NCBI RefSeq assembly: GCF_035917995.1
Contig: NZ_CP109131.1
Span: 7,068,001-7,132,000, forward strand
Reading direction: 5' to 3'
Source: Streptosporangium sp. NBC_01755
GTDB taxonomy: Bacteria > Actinomycetota > Actinomycetes > Streptosporangiales > Streptosporangiaceae
Length of the DNA stretch: 64,000 bases
The position numbers and the translations under genes were made by a program. A model generated the notes under the pieces. The model did not search any database. It was not told the origin of the DNA and saw only the letters and a program-made list of their open reading frames with translations. Below are positions 1-8,981 of this stretch, piece by piece; within the stretch, counting starts at the first letter, position 1; every line of letters starts with the position of its first letter.

Positions 1-272
1 GCGATGATGATCGTCGCGCGGTCGCGGGGAATCCGTACCGAATCGGCGGGACGGGCCGCGCCCACGATCAGCAGGCTCATCATGACGAGGAACAGCAGCG
101 GGGCGACGTGTCGCCGCCAGCCGGGCCCCGAGGGGGCCACCAGCGTCAGCAGCGGCAGGTTGGTGAAGCGCAGCGCGTAGCGGCGCCGGGCGAACTGGGC
201 GGCCACATAGCCCGCCACGAGCAGTGCCGGCGCGGCGAACAGCCACAGCCAGGCCGGAGAGAGGAAGGTCAC
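1..272 (-). CDS. BatA-like VWA-domain membrane protein, N-terminal part
   Basis: This is the first ~90 codons of a gene that runs off the left edge. The GTG start at 272 overlaps the stop of the upstream DUF58 gene by 4 bp (GTGA), which implies translational coupling. The peptide opens with [10 protein letters not shown], a hydrophobic segment, then an RRR cluster and a second membrane segment ([17 protein letters not shown]), the usual N-terminus of BatA/aerotolerance-type VWA proteins before the metal-binding VWA domain. MoxR-DUF58-VWA is a common operon order thought to act in envelope-linked chaperoning or protein maturation. The VWA domain itself is outside the window, so the family call rests on the N-terminus and context. 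Confidence 0.75.
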   Translation of the reverse strand, partial: MTFLSPAWLWLFAAPALLVAGYVAAQFARRRYALRFTNLPLLTLVAPSGPGWRRHVAPLLFLVMMSLLIVGAARPADSVRIPRDRATIII

Positions 273-1390
273 CGTGTCGCTCCCGACCTCGGGTGCCGAT
301 GGGTCAGGTACGCCATGCGTCGCTGCCGCAGCACGAACTGGGCGATGTCGAAGATCCAGTCGCGGTCGGTGCGCAGCACCAGGTGGGCCACCCCGCAGCG
401 GCGCAACGCCGTCTGGTTGGCCGCACGCTGCACGGCGGCGGCCTCCGCGTACGCCCGGCGGACCTTGGGCGTGAGCTGGATCTGGCGGCTCCGCCCCGAC
501 TCCGGGTCGGTCAGGTTGACCAGTCCGACCGCCGGTAGCTCCAGCTCGCGAGGGTCGATCACCTCGACGGCCAGTACCTGGTGGTGAGCGGCCAGCCGGC
601 GGATCGGCCGCTCCCAGGGCAGCTCCAGGGTGGGGTCGAGAGTGGGTTCGGGGTCGAGGAAGTCGGAGACGATCACTCGCAGGCCGCGCCGCCGCCGTGC
701 CGAGGCCAGCACCTCGATCGCCTCGGCCAGGTCGGGGGCGTCGGCGACGGCACGGCCCCTGGGGGCCTCCATCAGCGAGTGCAGCAGGCCGTACAGTGCC
801 GGGCGGCCGCTTCTGGCGGGCATCCGGTGAACGTACTCGTCGTGCAGGACGTATGTGCCGAAGCGGTTTCCGATCCGGCCCGACAGGAAGCCGATCGCCC
901 CGATGGCGGCCACGACCAGGTCCCGCTTCTCCATGCCGACGGTGCCGAAGTCCATGCTGGGCGACAGGTCCGCCAGCGCCCAGGTCTCCAGCTCCCGGTC
1001 GGCGACCAGGTCGCGTACGTGCGGGACGGTCGTGCGGGCGGTCACCGCCCAGTCCATTCGCCGGATGTCGTCCTCGCCCGGCACGTAGACCCGGCTGTCG
1101 CCGAACTCGCTTCCAGGACCGGGAAGGAGCCCCTGGTACGCGCCCTGCAGCAACCCGTCCAGGCGCCGCACGATGGTGAGCTCCAGCCGCCGTAGCGCCT
1201 GCTCGGCAGTGCCTATGGCGACGCTGCGCGTCGCGGTTCGGCCGCTGGGATCCGGCTCCTTCCCTCGTCGAGAGGGGTCGCTCGTTCCTCGCGACCCCTC
1301 TCTCCTCAGTCCAGTCGCCGGCGCGGCCTCACGGGGGTCCCTCGGGGTGGGCGGGGGCACGTCCCCACGGCGATCCTTGGAGTGGGTCAT
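269..1390 (-). CDS. DUF58 domain-containing protein
   Basis: A 373-residue protein. The first ~70 residues are charged, Pro/Arg-rich and probably disordered. The DUF58 core follows, with [24 protein letters not shown] and then a VWA-like fold with DLSPSMDFG. The ATG at 1390 is chosen because AGGA lies about 7 nt upstream; the frame stays open further 5' only as a shadow of the MoxR gene. It lies 32 bp downstream of MoxR and overlaps the next VWA gene by 4 bp. DUF58 proteins accompany MoxR ATPases almost universally, but their biochemical role is not established. Confidence 0.9.
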   Translation of the reverse strand: MTHSKDRRGDVPPPTPRDPREAAPATGLRREGSRGTSDPSRRGKEPDPSGRTATRSVAIGTAEQALRRLELTIVRRLDGLLQGAYQGLLPGPGSEFGDSRVYVPGEDDIRRMDWAVTARTTVPHVRDLVADRELETWALADLSPSMDFGTVGMEKRDLVVAAIGAIGFLSGRIGNRFGTYVLHDEYVHRMPARSGRPALYGLLHSLMEAPRGRAVADAPDLAEAIEVLASARRRRGLRVIVSDFLDPEPTLDPTLELPWERPIRRLAAHHQVLAVEVIDPRELELPAVGLVNLTDPESGRSRQIQLTPKVRRAYAEAAAVQRAANQTALRRCGVAHLVLRTDRDWIFDIAQFVLRQRRMAYLTHRHPRSGATR

Positions 1391-1422
1391 CGGCGTGTCC
1401 TGATGGGGCTCCTTGGGACCGG

Positions 1423-2427
1423 TCACCGGGGGCCCTGGTTCCAGACGACGAGGGGGGGGGGAACGGCGGCGAGGATCTGGCGGATCACGTCCTCGGGGTC
1501 GATCCCGTCGGCCAGGGCGTCGAAGGTGAGCATCAGCCGGTGGGACATCACGTCCACCGCCACGTCGCGGATGTCGTCGGGGAGCAGGTAGTCGCGGCCC
1601 CGCAGCAGCGCCAGGCCGCGCCCCGCGGAGACCAGGCCGAGAGTGGCCCGGGGGCTGACGCCGATCTCGATGTTCTCCTCCAAGTCGGCCAGGCCGTAGT
1701 CGGAGGGGGAGCGGGTGGCCATCACGAGCCTGACCACGTAGTCGGCGACGAGCTGGTGGACCGAGACCTGATCGGCCATCGACTGCAGCGCGGCCAGCCG
1801 CGCGGGGTCGAGCACCGCCCTGGGGGTCGGCGGCGTGACGCTCATCCGGTGCAGGATCTCCAGTTCCTCGTGGGCACTGGGATGGGTGACGCGAACCTTG
1901 AACAGGAACCGGTCGCGCTGGACCTCGGGGAGGGGGTAGACACCCTCGGACTCGATCGGGTTCTGGGTGGCCAGCACGATGAACGGCCTGGGCAGCGGGT
2001 GGGTCTCCCCGGCCAGGGTCACCTGCCGCTCGGCCATGACCTCCAGCAGCGCCGACTGCACCTTGGCCGGAGCCCGGTTGATCTCGTCGGCGAGCAGGAA
2101 GTTGACGAACACCGGGCCGAGCTCGACGTCGAAGGCCTCGCGGGAGGGGTGGTACACCCGGGTGCCCACGATGTCGCTGGGGACCAGGTCGGGGGTGAAC
2201 TGGATGCGGGCGAAGACTCCGCCGACCACGGTGGCCAGGGTCGAGGCGGCCAGGGTCTTGGCCACTCCGGGCACACCCTCCAGCAGGCAGTGGCCGCGGG
2301 CGAGGAGTGCCACGAGCAATCGCTCCACCATGTGCTCCTGCCCGACGATGACCCGCCGGACCTCGGTCAGGGCGTCGCGCAGCAGTCCGGTGTCGATCTC
2401 GCTCGGCAGTTCTTCGGCGACGGTCAT
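1423..2427 (-). CDS. MoxR-family AAA+ ATPase
   Basis: A 334-residue AAA+ protein of the MoxR clade. It has Walker A GVPGVAKT near residue 53, Walker B LLADEINRA near residue 110, sensor 1 in LATQNPIE and the MoxR-typical PLPEVQRDRFLFK, followed by the AAA lid. MoxR ATPases are chaperone-like and act with VWA partners, here the two downstream genes. The ATG lies about 240 bp from the divergent gene at 2671, so the operon promoter is expected between 2430 and 2670. The C-terminal PPP codons coincide with a run of ten G on the plus strand. Confidence 0.93.
   Translation of the reverse strand: MTVAEELPSEIDTGLLRDALTEVRRVIVGQEHMVERLLVALLARGHCLLEGVPGVAKTLAASTLATVVGGVFARIQFTPDLVPSDIVGTRVYHPSREAFDVELGPVFVNFLLADEINRAPAKVQSALLEVMAERQVTLAGETHPLPRPFIVLATQNPIESEGVYPLPEVQRDRFLFKVRVTHPSAHEELEILHRMSVTPPTPRAVLDPARLAALQSMADQVSVHQLVADYVVRLVMATRSPSDYGLADLEENIEIGVSPRATLGLVSAGRGLALLRGRDYLLPDDIRDVAVDVMSHRLMLTFDALADGIDPEDVIRQILAAVPPPLVVWNQGPR
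1452..1461. repeat. Homopolymeric G10 tract in the 3' end of moxR
   Basis: Ten consecutive G on the plus strand (C on the coding strand) encode the PPP near the MoxR C-terminus. Slippage would change only the last ~10 residues. It could also be a sequencing-prone site. Confidence 0.6.
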
Positions 2428-2670
2428 GTCGATATTCCATCACGTTCGGCAAGGGGACCGCCGGGTTGACCCGGCAGGTGAATCGCCTTCCCTGCCATGA
2501 CTCCCGTGTTCGAAAGGGCCGGGGTCCGGCCGTCGCCCATCTCGGCAGAGGAAGGCGAGAAATCATTCCTCTCCGGAGGGGAGGGACTCACCAGAACGCG
2601 CTGTCGGCTCGCACGGTGTGCTTGATCTCGCAACCCGTGCGGCGCGGTGTGATCACCCGGGTGTGCTTTC

Positions 2671-3435
2671 ATGTCAGACGTGGCCACTCCACTCCAGTAC
2701 GGTGACCCGCCCCAGCTGGGACCCTTCGTCGTGCAGGCACGTCTGCGGGTGGGGCCCGCCGGGCTGGTCTATCTCGGGCTCGCGCCCGACGGCAGGGCCG
2801 TCTCGGTCGCGGTGCTGACCAGGGGGGCCGCGCTCGATCCGGCGGCTCGCGACCGCTTCGTCACCGGGGTCCGCGACGCGGCGGCCAGCCGCTCCGGCGT
2901 CCGGGGCTGGATGGTCAGGGCGGCACGCGGGCGCACCGCGGTGGCCGGCATGGTCCCACAGGTGCTGGCCATGGACGGCGGGAGCGCCCCGTGGGTGGCC
3001 ACACCGTACGAGCCCGACAGGGCGGGGGCGGAGCGGTTCCTGGAACCGGTGCTGGTCAGCGGAACGCTGATCGGCGAGCAGCACGGCCCCGACTTCGCGC
3101 CGCACTGGGTGGGCGACCGCTCGCCCGCGCTGCCCGCGCCGCCCAAGGGTGCGCCGCCGCCGACCGAGACCCGCCGGGCCGTGATCGTCGCGGGGGTGGT
3201 GCTGACCCTGCTGCTCGTGCTGCTGGCCGTGACGGTCTGGCTCCTGCTGCGCAGGGAGGACGATTTCAAACCGCCGCCGAGGCCGCTGCCGCCCACGGTG
3301 TTCGTGCCGACCCCGCCGCCGGTCCCGGCGACGCCGGATCCCGGCCGGCCCACCCCTTCGCCGTCACCGAGCCAGAGCGGGACCGGCCCCCCCGGCCAGG
3401 AGGAGGGCGACGAGAACGAGGGCGAGCCCATCTGA
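2671..3435 (+). CDS. Single-pass membrane protein with degenerate kinase-like N-terminus
   Basis: A 254-residue protein. Residues ~15-50 (GPFVVQARLRVGPAGLVYLG, then DGRAVSVAVL) resemble the glycine-rich loop and beta strands that begin actinobacterial PASTA/Ser-Thr kinases, but no HRD or DFG catalytic motif follows. A single transmembrane helix (VIVAGVVLTLLLVLLAVTVWLLL) lies at about 171-193. The outside tail is Pro/Ser/Thr-rich and ends in an acidic stretch. It is divergent from the MoxR operon. It is probably a pseudokinase-type or kinase-derived membrane protein of unknown role. The ATG is preceded only by a weak ribosome-binding sequence. Confidence 0.7.
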   Translation: MSDVATPLQYGDPPQLGPFVVQARLRVGPAGLVYLGLAPDGRAVSVAVLTRGAALDPAARDRFVTGVRDAAASRSGVRGWMVRAARGRTAVAGMVPQVLAMDGGSAPWVATPYEPDRAGAERFLEPVLVSGTLIGEQHGPDFAPHWVGDRSPALPAPPKGAPPPTETRRAVIVAGVVLTLLLVLLAVTVWLLLRREDDFKPPPRPLPPTVFVPTPPPVPATPDPGRPTPSPSPSQSGTGPPGQEEGDENEGEPI

Positions 3436-3572
3436 GGGCGGCGGGTGCGCAGAACGCGCGCGATCGCCGCCCCGATCCCGCCGCCGCCCCGATCCCGCCT
3501 CCGGCGCCGGTGACCGGCGCGAGGCGGGCCGACGGTGAATCCTTTTCGCCCCCGGCCGGGCCTCGACGCGGC

Positions 3573-3636
3573 TAAAGCATTGCCCCTTAAAGCATTGTCC
3601 CTGTTCATGGAGATTATTCCCTTTATCGCTATAAAG
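3573..3636. promoter_or_regulatory. Direct repeats and dyad upstream of catalase
   Basis: An AT-rich island in GC-rich surroundings. TAAAGCATTG occurs twice (3573-3582 and 3588-3597), followed by a perfect dyad CTTTAT-CGCT-ATAAAG at 3621-3636. It ends about 80 bp before the catalase start. By position it is a candidate operator for a peroxide-responsive (Fur/PerR or OxyR type) regulator; the protein that binds is not known. Confidence 0.4.
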
Positions 3637-3718
3637 CGCTCTGTGCCGGATAAGGGGACTGTGCGCCGATATGGAGTGGTGCGCCGAAAACGACCGCGGC
3701 AGGGAAGGAATCGTCATC

Positions 3719-5377
3719 ATGACGGATGTGTCGAGCGTGGGGCCCCAGCCGGGCGATGACCGTCCAATCCTGACCAATCGACAGGGGCACCAGGTCTACG
3801 ACAACCAGAACCAGCGCACGGTCGGCGCGAGGGGGCCGGCCACGCTGGAGAACTACCAGTTCCTGGAGAAGATCAGTCACTTCGACCGCGAGCGCATCCC
3901 CGAGCGGGTGGTGCACGCCCGAGGGGTGACCTCCTACGGCTACTTCGAGGCCTACGGCAAGCTCGGAGACGAGCCGATCGGCCGCTACACCCGGGCGAAG
4001 CTCTTCCAGGAGCCCGGAAAGCGGACCGATGTGGCCGTCCGGTTCTCCACGGTGATCGGTGGCAGGGACTCCTCGGAGACCGCCCGTGACCCGCGCGGGT
4101 TCGCGGTGAAGTTCTACACCGAGGACGGCAACTGGGACCTCGTCGGCAACGACCTGGCGGTCTTCTTCATCAGGGACGCCCTCAAGTTCCCCGACGTGAT
4201 CCACTCGCTCAAGCCGGACCCGGTGACGTTCAGGCAGGAGCCCGGCCGGATCTTCGACTTCATGTCGCAGACGCCGGAGAGCATGCACATGATCGTCAAC
4301 CTGTTCAGCCCGCGCGGCATCCCGGCCGACTACCGGCACATGCAGGGATTCGGGGTCAACACCTACAAGTGGGAAAACCAGCAGGGCGACAGCCGTCTGG
4401 TGAAGTACCACTGGATCCCCAAGCAGGGCGTGCGCAGTATGACCGCCGAGGACGCCACGGCCGTACAGGGCCAGGACCTCGGGCACGCCACCAAGGACCT
4501 GCACGAGGCGATCGACCGGGGCGACTTCCCCGAGTGGGAGCTGCGGGTGCAGATCATGAGCGACGACGACCACCCCGAGCTGGACTTCGACCCGCTGGAC
4601 GACACCAAGGTGTGGCCGGAGAACGACTTCCCGCCCCTGCCGGTCGGCAGGATGGTGCTGAACCGCAACGTGGACGACAACTTCGCCGAGAACGAGCAGA
4701 TCTCCTTCGGGACCGGCGTCCTGGTCGACGGCCTCGACTTCTCCGACGACAAGATGCTGGTGGGCCGTACGTTCTCCTACAGCGACACCCAGCGCCACCG
4801 GGTGGGTCCCAACTACCTGCAGCTGCCGGTCAACCAGCCCAAGCACGCCCAGGTGCGCACCAACCAGCGCGACGGCCAGATGGCCTACCGAGTCGACGAG
4901 CAGGGCGCCAACCCGCACGTCAACTACGAGCCGTCCATCACCGGGGGGCTCAGGGAGGGGCAGTACCCCACCTACGACGAGCAGGGGCCGGTCATCTCCG
5001 GGAGGCTGACCCGCAAGCGCATCCCGCGTACCAACGACTACACCCAGGCCGGTCAGCGCTACCTGCTCATGGAGCAGTGGGAGCGCGACGATCTGGTGCT
5101 GAACTTCGTCGACATGCTCTCCCAGGCCACGCGCCCCGTTCAGGAGCGGATGGTCTGGCATTTCCTGATGGTCGAGGACGACCTCGGGCTCAGGGTGGGA
5201 GAGGGGCTGGGCATCAGCCCCGGGGACGTCTCCCACCTGAAACCGTTGATCGGCCAGGACCTGACGGAGGAGGATCGCGAGCGGTTGTCCAAGCTGGGCA
5301 AGAACGGGCCGCGCGACGTGAGCGGCCTGAAGATGACCCACTGCGTGCCCAACGAGCGGGCCCGGGTGGAGCGGTAG
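3719..5377 (+). CDS. katA: Monofunctional haem catalase
   Basis: A 552-residue catalase (2 H2O2 to 2 H2O + O2). The distal His lies in VVHARG, followed by [10 protein letters not shown], the distal Asn region [14 protein letters not shown], and the proximal Tyr within [23 protein letters not shown]. The core catalase domain covers roughly residues 15-400 and a catalase-related domain follows. The length is typical of small-subunit catalases with a modest C-terminal extension. The ATG at 3719 (TDVSSVG) is preferred over an in-frame start 48 nt upstream because AAGGAA sits about 9 nt before it. It is monocistronic, and repeats upstream suggest peroxide regulation. Confidence 0.95.
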   Translation: MTDVSSVGPQPGDDRPILTNRQGHQVYDNQNQRTVGARGPATLENYQFLEKISHFDRERIPERVVHARGVTSYGYFEAYGKLGDEPIGRYTRAKLFQEPGKRTDVAVRFSTVIGGRDSSETARDPRGFAVKFYTEDGNWDLVGNDLAVFFIRDALKFPDVIHSLKPDPVTFRQEPGRIFDFMSQTPESMHMIVNLFSPRGIPADYRHMQGFGVNTYKWENQQGDSRLVKYHWIPKQGVRSMTAEDATAVQGQDLGHATKDLHEAIDRGDFPEWELRVQIMSDDDHPELDFDPLDDTKVWPENDFPPLPVGRMVLNRNVDDNFAENEQISFGTGVLVDGLDFSDDKMLVGRTFSYSDTQRHRVGPNYLQLPVNQPKHAQVRTNQRDGQMAYRVDEQGANPHVNYEPSITGGLREGQYPTYDEQGPVISGRLTRKRIPRTNDYTQAGQRYLLMEQWERDDLVLNFVDMLSQATRPVQERMVWHFLMVEDDLGLRVGEGLGISPGDVSHLKPLIGQDLTEEDRERLSKLGKNGPRDVSGLKMTHCVPNERARVER

Positions 5378-5533
5378 GGAACGGTCACCGGCCCGGTGGG
5401 AGCGGCGGTCGTCGAGCCCGGAGCGCGCGGAGGTGATCCGCTCGTTGCGCGTCGCCGGGCTCGATCTGCTGACCGGAGTCTTCCGGCAGGGAAGAAACCA
5501 TCGGTCAAGGCTGTCCGATTTTTCCGCTTAAAA

Positions 5534-5545
5534 GGTATGAATACC
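5534..5545. promoter_or_regulatory. Short dyad upstream of whiB
   Basis: GGTAT-GA-ATACC, about 73 bp before the whiB start, in the locally AT-rich part of the 5378-5617 interval. It could be an operator; evidence is only symmetry and position. The rest of that interval shows no gene. Confidence 0.25.
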
Positions 5546-5617
5546 ATTACAGCGGGCACGCGATCCTCAAACTGAGCCGCCGATATCTGAGCCGTTCTCA
5601 CTCCCATTTGGATTGCC

Positions 5618-5890
5618 ATGCCTGTTGAGAGCAACGTCATTCCGATCATCAACTGGTCCCGCCGCTCCTCCTGCCTCAACGAGGACCCCGAGCTCTTCTT
5701 CCCCGTGTCCTACGAGGGACCGGGCCGTGAGCAGTACGAGCGCGCCAGGGCTGTGTGCCGACGCTGCCCGGTGCGCGGGCGTTGCCTGGAGTACGCGTTG
5801 AACACCCAGCAGATGGACGGTGTGTGGGGAGGCACCACACCCGACGAGCGCAGGGCAACCATGACCAGGGCGAGGCGCCAGGTCAGGTAG
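5618..5890 (+). CDS. WhiB-family iron-sulfur transcriptional regulator
   Basis: A 90-residue WhiB-like protein. The four cluster cysteines are Cys19, Cys47, Cys50 and Cys56 (CxxCxxxxxC), followed by the G(V/I)WGG turn GVWGG at 68-72 and a basic C-terminus (RRATMTRARRQVR) for DNA contact. DPELFFPV after the first Cys is close to WhiB1/WblE-type proteins. WhiB proteins bind a [4Fe-4S] cluster and modulate sigma-factor-dependent transcription in Actinobacteria. No strong ribosome-binding site precedes the ATG. Confidence 0.93.
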   Translation: MPVESNVIPIINWSRRSSCLNEDPELFFPVSYEGPGREQYERARAVCRRCPVRGRCLEYALNTQQMDGVWGGTTPDERRATMTRARRQVR

Positions 5891-5910
5891 CGGCACTCCC
5901 GGCCGGCCGC

Positions 5911-6116
5911 CCAGAGCCCGAGTTCCGCCTCCGGGTACTGGAAGAGCACCGCTCCCGGTTTGCCGCCTCGTGCAGCGGCTCCAGCGTGCCGAGGAATCGC
6001 CGCCGGACCTCGTCGGTGATCTCCGGCGGCACGTCCCTGAGGTGGAGGTCGCGCTCCGGCGGCGCGCCGAGCCTCTCCCGCGGGTCCTTGTGGAGGGAGG
6101 CGGGCCGGGTGGGGTG
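5911..6116 (-). pseudogene. Frameshifted fragment of a DUF72 protein
   Basis: Read on the minus strand, HPTRPASLHKDPRERL, PERDLHLRDVPPEITDEV and RRRFLGTLEPLHEA match my recollection of the central part of DUF72 (YecE-like) proteins. The match continues in another frame as GKPGAVLFQYP. A single G deletion at about 5962-5967 would explain the shift. There is no start codon, N-terminal half or C-terminal half. The fragment lies between the 3' ends of whiB and the DUF3152 gene. The assignment comes from motif memory, not a search. Confidence 0.6.
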
Positions 6117-6121
6117 CCCGG

Positions 6122-6925
6122 TCAGCGACGAGGTGACGGCCAGGGGTTGGGGCGGCAGCCGTACAGGGACTTGGTCTGCTGGAGCATCACCGGTGCCCGC
6201 CTGCCGGGCCCGGGGCAGGACACGTGGCCGTGGCCGAGGCCGTGACCGACCTCGTGGCTGATGACGTACTCGCGGTAGGAGGCCACGTCGCGGCCGTAGC
6301 CGCGCGCCCCGCTGTTCCAGCGGACCGCGTTGATGATCGCGCGCTCGCCGTTCCAGCAGGACAGCGTGCCGTTGGTCCGCATCGGCAGACAACGCCGGTC
6401 GGCCGTCTCCGGGCTGCTCAGCGAGACCCTGAGCTTCACGGGGCCGCGCGCCACCCGCTTGAACCGGTGCCCCCAGCCGCGCGGGTCGTTGAGGATCCGG
6501 TGCACCTCGGAGGCGAACTCCTCCACCTCGAACGGCAGGCCCCGCTCGACCTCCACCGCGTACCGGACCACCCTGCCCTTGCCCCTGGGGGGTCTGGCCT
6601 CGCCGGGGGCGACGGCGTAGCGGCCCTTGGCGGCCCGGGGCACCTTCAGCCTCAGCGGTTGCTGCCGGCCGTTGGCCAGCAGGAGTGGCTTCTTGGCCTG
6701 GCCGGAGGGATCTGCCGTCCCCTGAGGCTGCGGTGGCGGGGTCGGTGTCACCGGTGTCACGGGTATCTGGGGCAGTGCGGCGTCCGGGGGTGGGGGAATG
6801 TCGGGAACCGGTTCGAGGTGACCGCTCAGCAGGGTGACCGCTCCGGCCGTGAACGTGACCATGACGCTGAACGCGAGAAGCCACATAACGGTTTTGGAGT
6901 CACGTCGACTTTCGTTCCTGGACAT
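6122..6925 (-). CDS. DUF3152 membrane-anchored zinc-protease-like protein
   Basis: A 267-residue protein. A short basic N-terminus precedes one membrane helix at ~12-34, then a Pro-rich linker (~38-75), then the DUF3152 domain. The domain carries HEVGHGLGHGH, a zinc-binding HExxHxxGxxH motif as in metzincins, and ends with a Cys-containing loop (SLYGCRPNPWP). Expected outside the membrane. The substrate is unknown. Three hairpins lie upstream (7023-7313) and separate it from the PTS genes read in the same direction. Confidence 0.9.
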   Translation of the reverse strand: MSRNESRRDSKTVMWLLAFSVMVTFTAGAVTLLSGHLEPVPDIPPPPDAALPQIPVTPVTPTPPPQPQGTADPSGQAKKPLLLANGRQQPLRLKVPRAAKGRYAVAPGEARPPRGKGRVVRYAVEVERGLPFEVEEFASEVHRILNDPRGWGHRFKRVARGPVKLRVSLSSPETADRRCLPMRTNGTLSCWNGERAIINAVRWNSGARGYGRDVASYREYVISHEVGHGLGHGHVSCPGPGRRAPVMLQQTKSLYGCRPNPWPSPRR

Positions 6926-7022
6926 AGTCCGTAAACCATATTGCCCTACGGCGGTAACTGATCAAATCGGGGGAAAATCATCATGTGCTGACATCACGGA
7001 GAGCTACGGGTTGGGTACGCCA

Positions 7023-7049
7023 ACGGCGGCCGCGTATGGCGGCCGCCGT
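7023..7049 (-). terminator. Hairpin, third behind ptsI
   Basis: Perfect 11-bp stem ACGGCGGCCGC / GCGGCCGCCGT with a 5-nt loop, no U tract. It may be the last of three stacked terminators for the PTS operon or a leader hairpin of the DUF3152 mRNA. Confidence 0.5.
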
Positions 7050-7183
7050 CGGATCAGCGGATGTCGAGCCTGGAAAGGGCGGGTGAAGGGGTTCTCCGTC
7101 CACCCGCGCCGGCGTCTCGGCGCTTTCCGTCAGGAAGACCGGTGATTTCACCGATGCGCACCGGGGAAACGGGCCGGATGTGG

Positions 7184-7219
7184 GAGCCGGGCCGGAGAAG
7201 GGTGTCTCCGGCCCGGCTC
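7184..7219 (-). terminator. Strong hairpin downstream of ptsI
   Basis: Perfect 15-bp stem (arms 7184-7198 and 7205-7219, GAGCCGGGCCGGAGA and its complement) with loop AGGGTG. No T-rich tail, as is common for actinobacterial terminators. Confidence 0.65.
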
Positions 7220-7252
7220 GGGGATGGGGAGGGGCCCTCACCATCCCAACCC

Positions 7253-7272
7253 GGGGATGGGGAGGGGATGGG
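7253..7272 (+). repeat. Putative G-quadruplex motif
   Basis: Four G runs of 3-4 separated by loops of one or two nucleotides on the plus strand, inside the terminator region of the minus-strand PTS genes. Confidence 0.5.
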
Positions 7273-7280
7273 AAGAGGGC

Positions 7281-7313
7281 CCCTCCCCATCCCCGGCCCG
7301 GGGATGGTGAGGG
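7281..7313 (-). terminator. Hairpin just downstream of ptsI
   Basis: Near-perfect 16-bp inverted repeat (7281-7296 and 7298-7313, one mismatch) whose inner pairs would open to form the loop. It starts about 20 bp after the ptsI stop and is the first candidate terminator for ptsHI. Confidence 0.6.
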
Positions 7314-7331
7314 TGATTGGGAGGGGGCCAC

Positions 7332-8981
7332 TCACCAGCCCGGGACGATCAGCTTTCTGGCCTGTTCGGGGTCGTCCGAGCCCAGGGCGATCTGAGCGTT
7401 GTCGCGGCACTGCGCCAGGGAGTGGGCGGCGAGGCTCTCCCGTACCGCGGGGACGCTGGGCGCCGACATCGACAGACTGGTGACGCCCAGCCCGACCAGG
7501 ACCGTCGCCAGGAGCGGGTCCGCCGCCGCCTCGCCGCACACGCCGACGGGCTTGCCCACCGACTGCCCGGCCGCCGCGCAGTCGGCGATCAGCTGGAGCA
7601 GCGCCGCCTGCCAGGGATCGAGCAGGTCGGCGAGATCCCCGTGCTGCCGGTCGGAGGCGAAGGTGTACTGGCTCAGGTCGTTGGTGCCGATGCTCAGGAA
7701 GTCGAGCTCCTTCAGCAGGCGCCCGGCGTGCAGCGCGGCGGCGGGGACCTCCACCATCGCCCCGACCCGGGTGATTCCCCGGGCGCGGGCCCGCCCGGCG
7801 AAGTCGGCCGCCTCGCCCGCCGTCGTCACCATCGGGGCCATCACCCATGGCTCGGCTCCGCTCTGGCGCGCTGCCTCGGCGATGGCGTCGAGCTGGGTGT
7901 CGAGCACCTCGGGCCTGACCCGGGAGACCCGCAGCCCCCGGATGCCCAGCGCCGGGTTGGTCTCGTCGGCCAGCCCGAGGAACGGCAGCGGCTTGTCGGT
8001 GCCCGCGTCGAGGGTGCGGACCACGACGTGCCCGCCGGGGACGGCACGGAAGACCGCGGCGTAGGCGGCCACCTGCTCCTCGTAGCCGGGCTCCTCGCGC
8101 CGGTCCAGGAAGAGGAACTCCGTGCGGAACAGTCCCACTCCCTCGGCGTCCACCCCCTGCGGCGTGAGGTCGGCCGCGGAGCCGACGTTGAGCAGCAGCT
8201 TGACCGGGTGGCCGTCGGAGGTCCGGCCGGGACCCCGGCTCGTGCTCTTCCGGCGGCGCTCGGCCTCCGCCAGGCGCTGGATCTCGGTGGCGGCCTCCTC
8301 ACCGATACCGACTTCCACCTCGCCCCGCAGACCGTCGACGGACACCCACGTCCCCTCGTCGACCTCGCTCATTCCCCGGCAGGCGACCACGGCGGGCAGG
8401 CCGCGGGCGCGGGCCAGAATGGCGGTGTGGCTGGTCGGGCCGCCCTTCTCGGTGACGAGGGCGAGGACGGTGTCGGGGTCCAGGTTCACCGTGTCGGCGG
8501 GGGAGAGGTCCTCGGCGACCAGGACGAAGGGATGACCGGGAGTGGGCACCCCGGGAACGGGCAGGCCGAGCACCGCCGCGACGGCCCGGTTACGGATGTC
8601 GTCGAGGTCGGCGGCTCGCTCGGCGATGTAGCCGCCCGCCGCCAGCAGCGCGTGCCGGTGGTGGGCGCACGCCTCGTCGATGGCGTGCGCGGCGTCCGCA
8701 CCCGCCCTGACACTCGTCTCCACGGACTCGTGCAGACCGGGGTCGTCGGCGATGAAGGACTGTGCCTCCAAGATCGCCTGAGCTTCGGCGTCGGGCGCCT
8801 TCTCCGCCCGCTCCGCCAGTTCGGCGGCGGTGGCCCGCAGCGCGTCCAGCGCCAGGCCGAGCTCGGCGTCGGTGTCGGCGACCGGGTGGCGGGGCGGCAG
8901 CTCCGGCGGACCCGCCATCCGGCAGACCCGCCCGGCCGCCCGGCCGGAGCTCACGCCCAGGCCCTTGAGCGCCTCAGCCAT
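7332..8981 (-). CDS. ptsI: PTS Enzyme I (phosphoenolpyruvate-protein phosphotransferase)
   Basis: A 549-residue Enzyme I. It takes phosphate from PEP and passes it to HPr. The phospho-His is His185 in GGPTSHTAILAR. The PEP-binding TIM barrel contains LFRTEFLFLDR, the signature FLSIGTNDLSQYTFASDR and VGVCGEAA. The ATG at 8981 lies within the end of ptsH (8-bp overlap), consistent with translational coupling. Length fits the family. It serves the adjacent sugar-alcohol EII genes and possibly other PTS permeases of the cell. Confidence 0.96.
   Translation of the reverse strand: MAEALKGLGVSSGRAAGRVCRMAGPPELPPRHPVADTDAELGLALDALRATAAELAERAEKAPDAEAQAILEAQSFIADDPGLHESVETSVRAGADAAHAIDEACAHHRHALLAAGGYIAERAADLDDIRNRAVAAVLGLPVPGVPTPGHPFVLVAEDLSPADTVNLDPDTVLALVTEKGGPTSHTAILARARGLPAVVACRGMSEVDEGTWVSVDGLRGEVEVGIGEEAATEIQRLAEAERRRKSTSRGPGRTSDGHPVKLLLNVGSAADLTPQGVDAEGVGLFRTEFLFLDRREEPGYEEQVAAYAAVFRAVPGGHVVVRTLDAGTDKPLPFLGLADETNPALGIRGLRVSRVRPEVLDTQLDAIAEAARQSGAEPWVMAPMVTTAGEAADFAGRARARGITRVGAMVEVPAAALHAGRLLKELDFLSIGTNDLSQYTFASDRQHGDLADLLDPWQAALLQLIADCAAAGQSVGKPVGVCGEAAADPLLATVLVGLGVTSLSMSAPSVPAVRESLAAHSLAQCRDNAQIALGSDDPEQARKLIVPGW

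Larger units (their letters stand above)
6926..7331. other. Intergenic region with three hairpins and a G-run cluster
   Basis: No gene was found in these ~400 bp. They contain the promoter side of the DUF3152 gene, three strong inverted repeats (annotated separately) downstream of ptsI, and GA-rich repeats of a CGGGGATGGGGAGGGG unit at about 7219-7234 and 7252-7267. Confidence 0.6.

Noticed and set aside
3629-5341. Long minus-strand open frame opposite the catalase gene
   Set aside because: It is the antisense shadow of a clear catalase; Val/Leu/His/Gly-rich composition and no domain.
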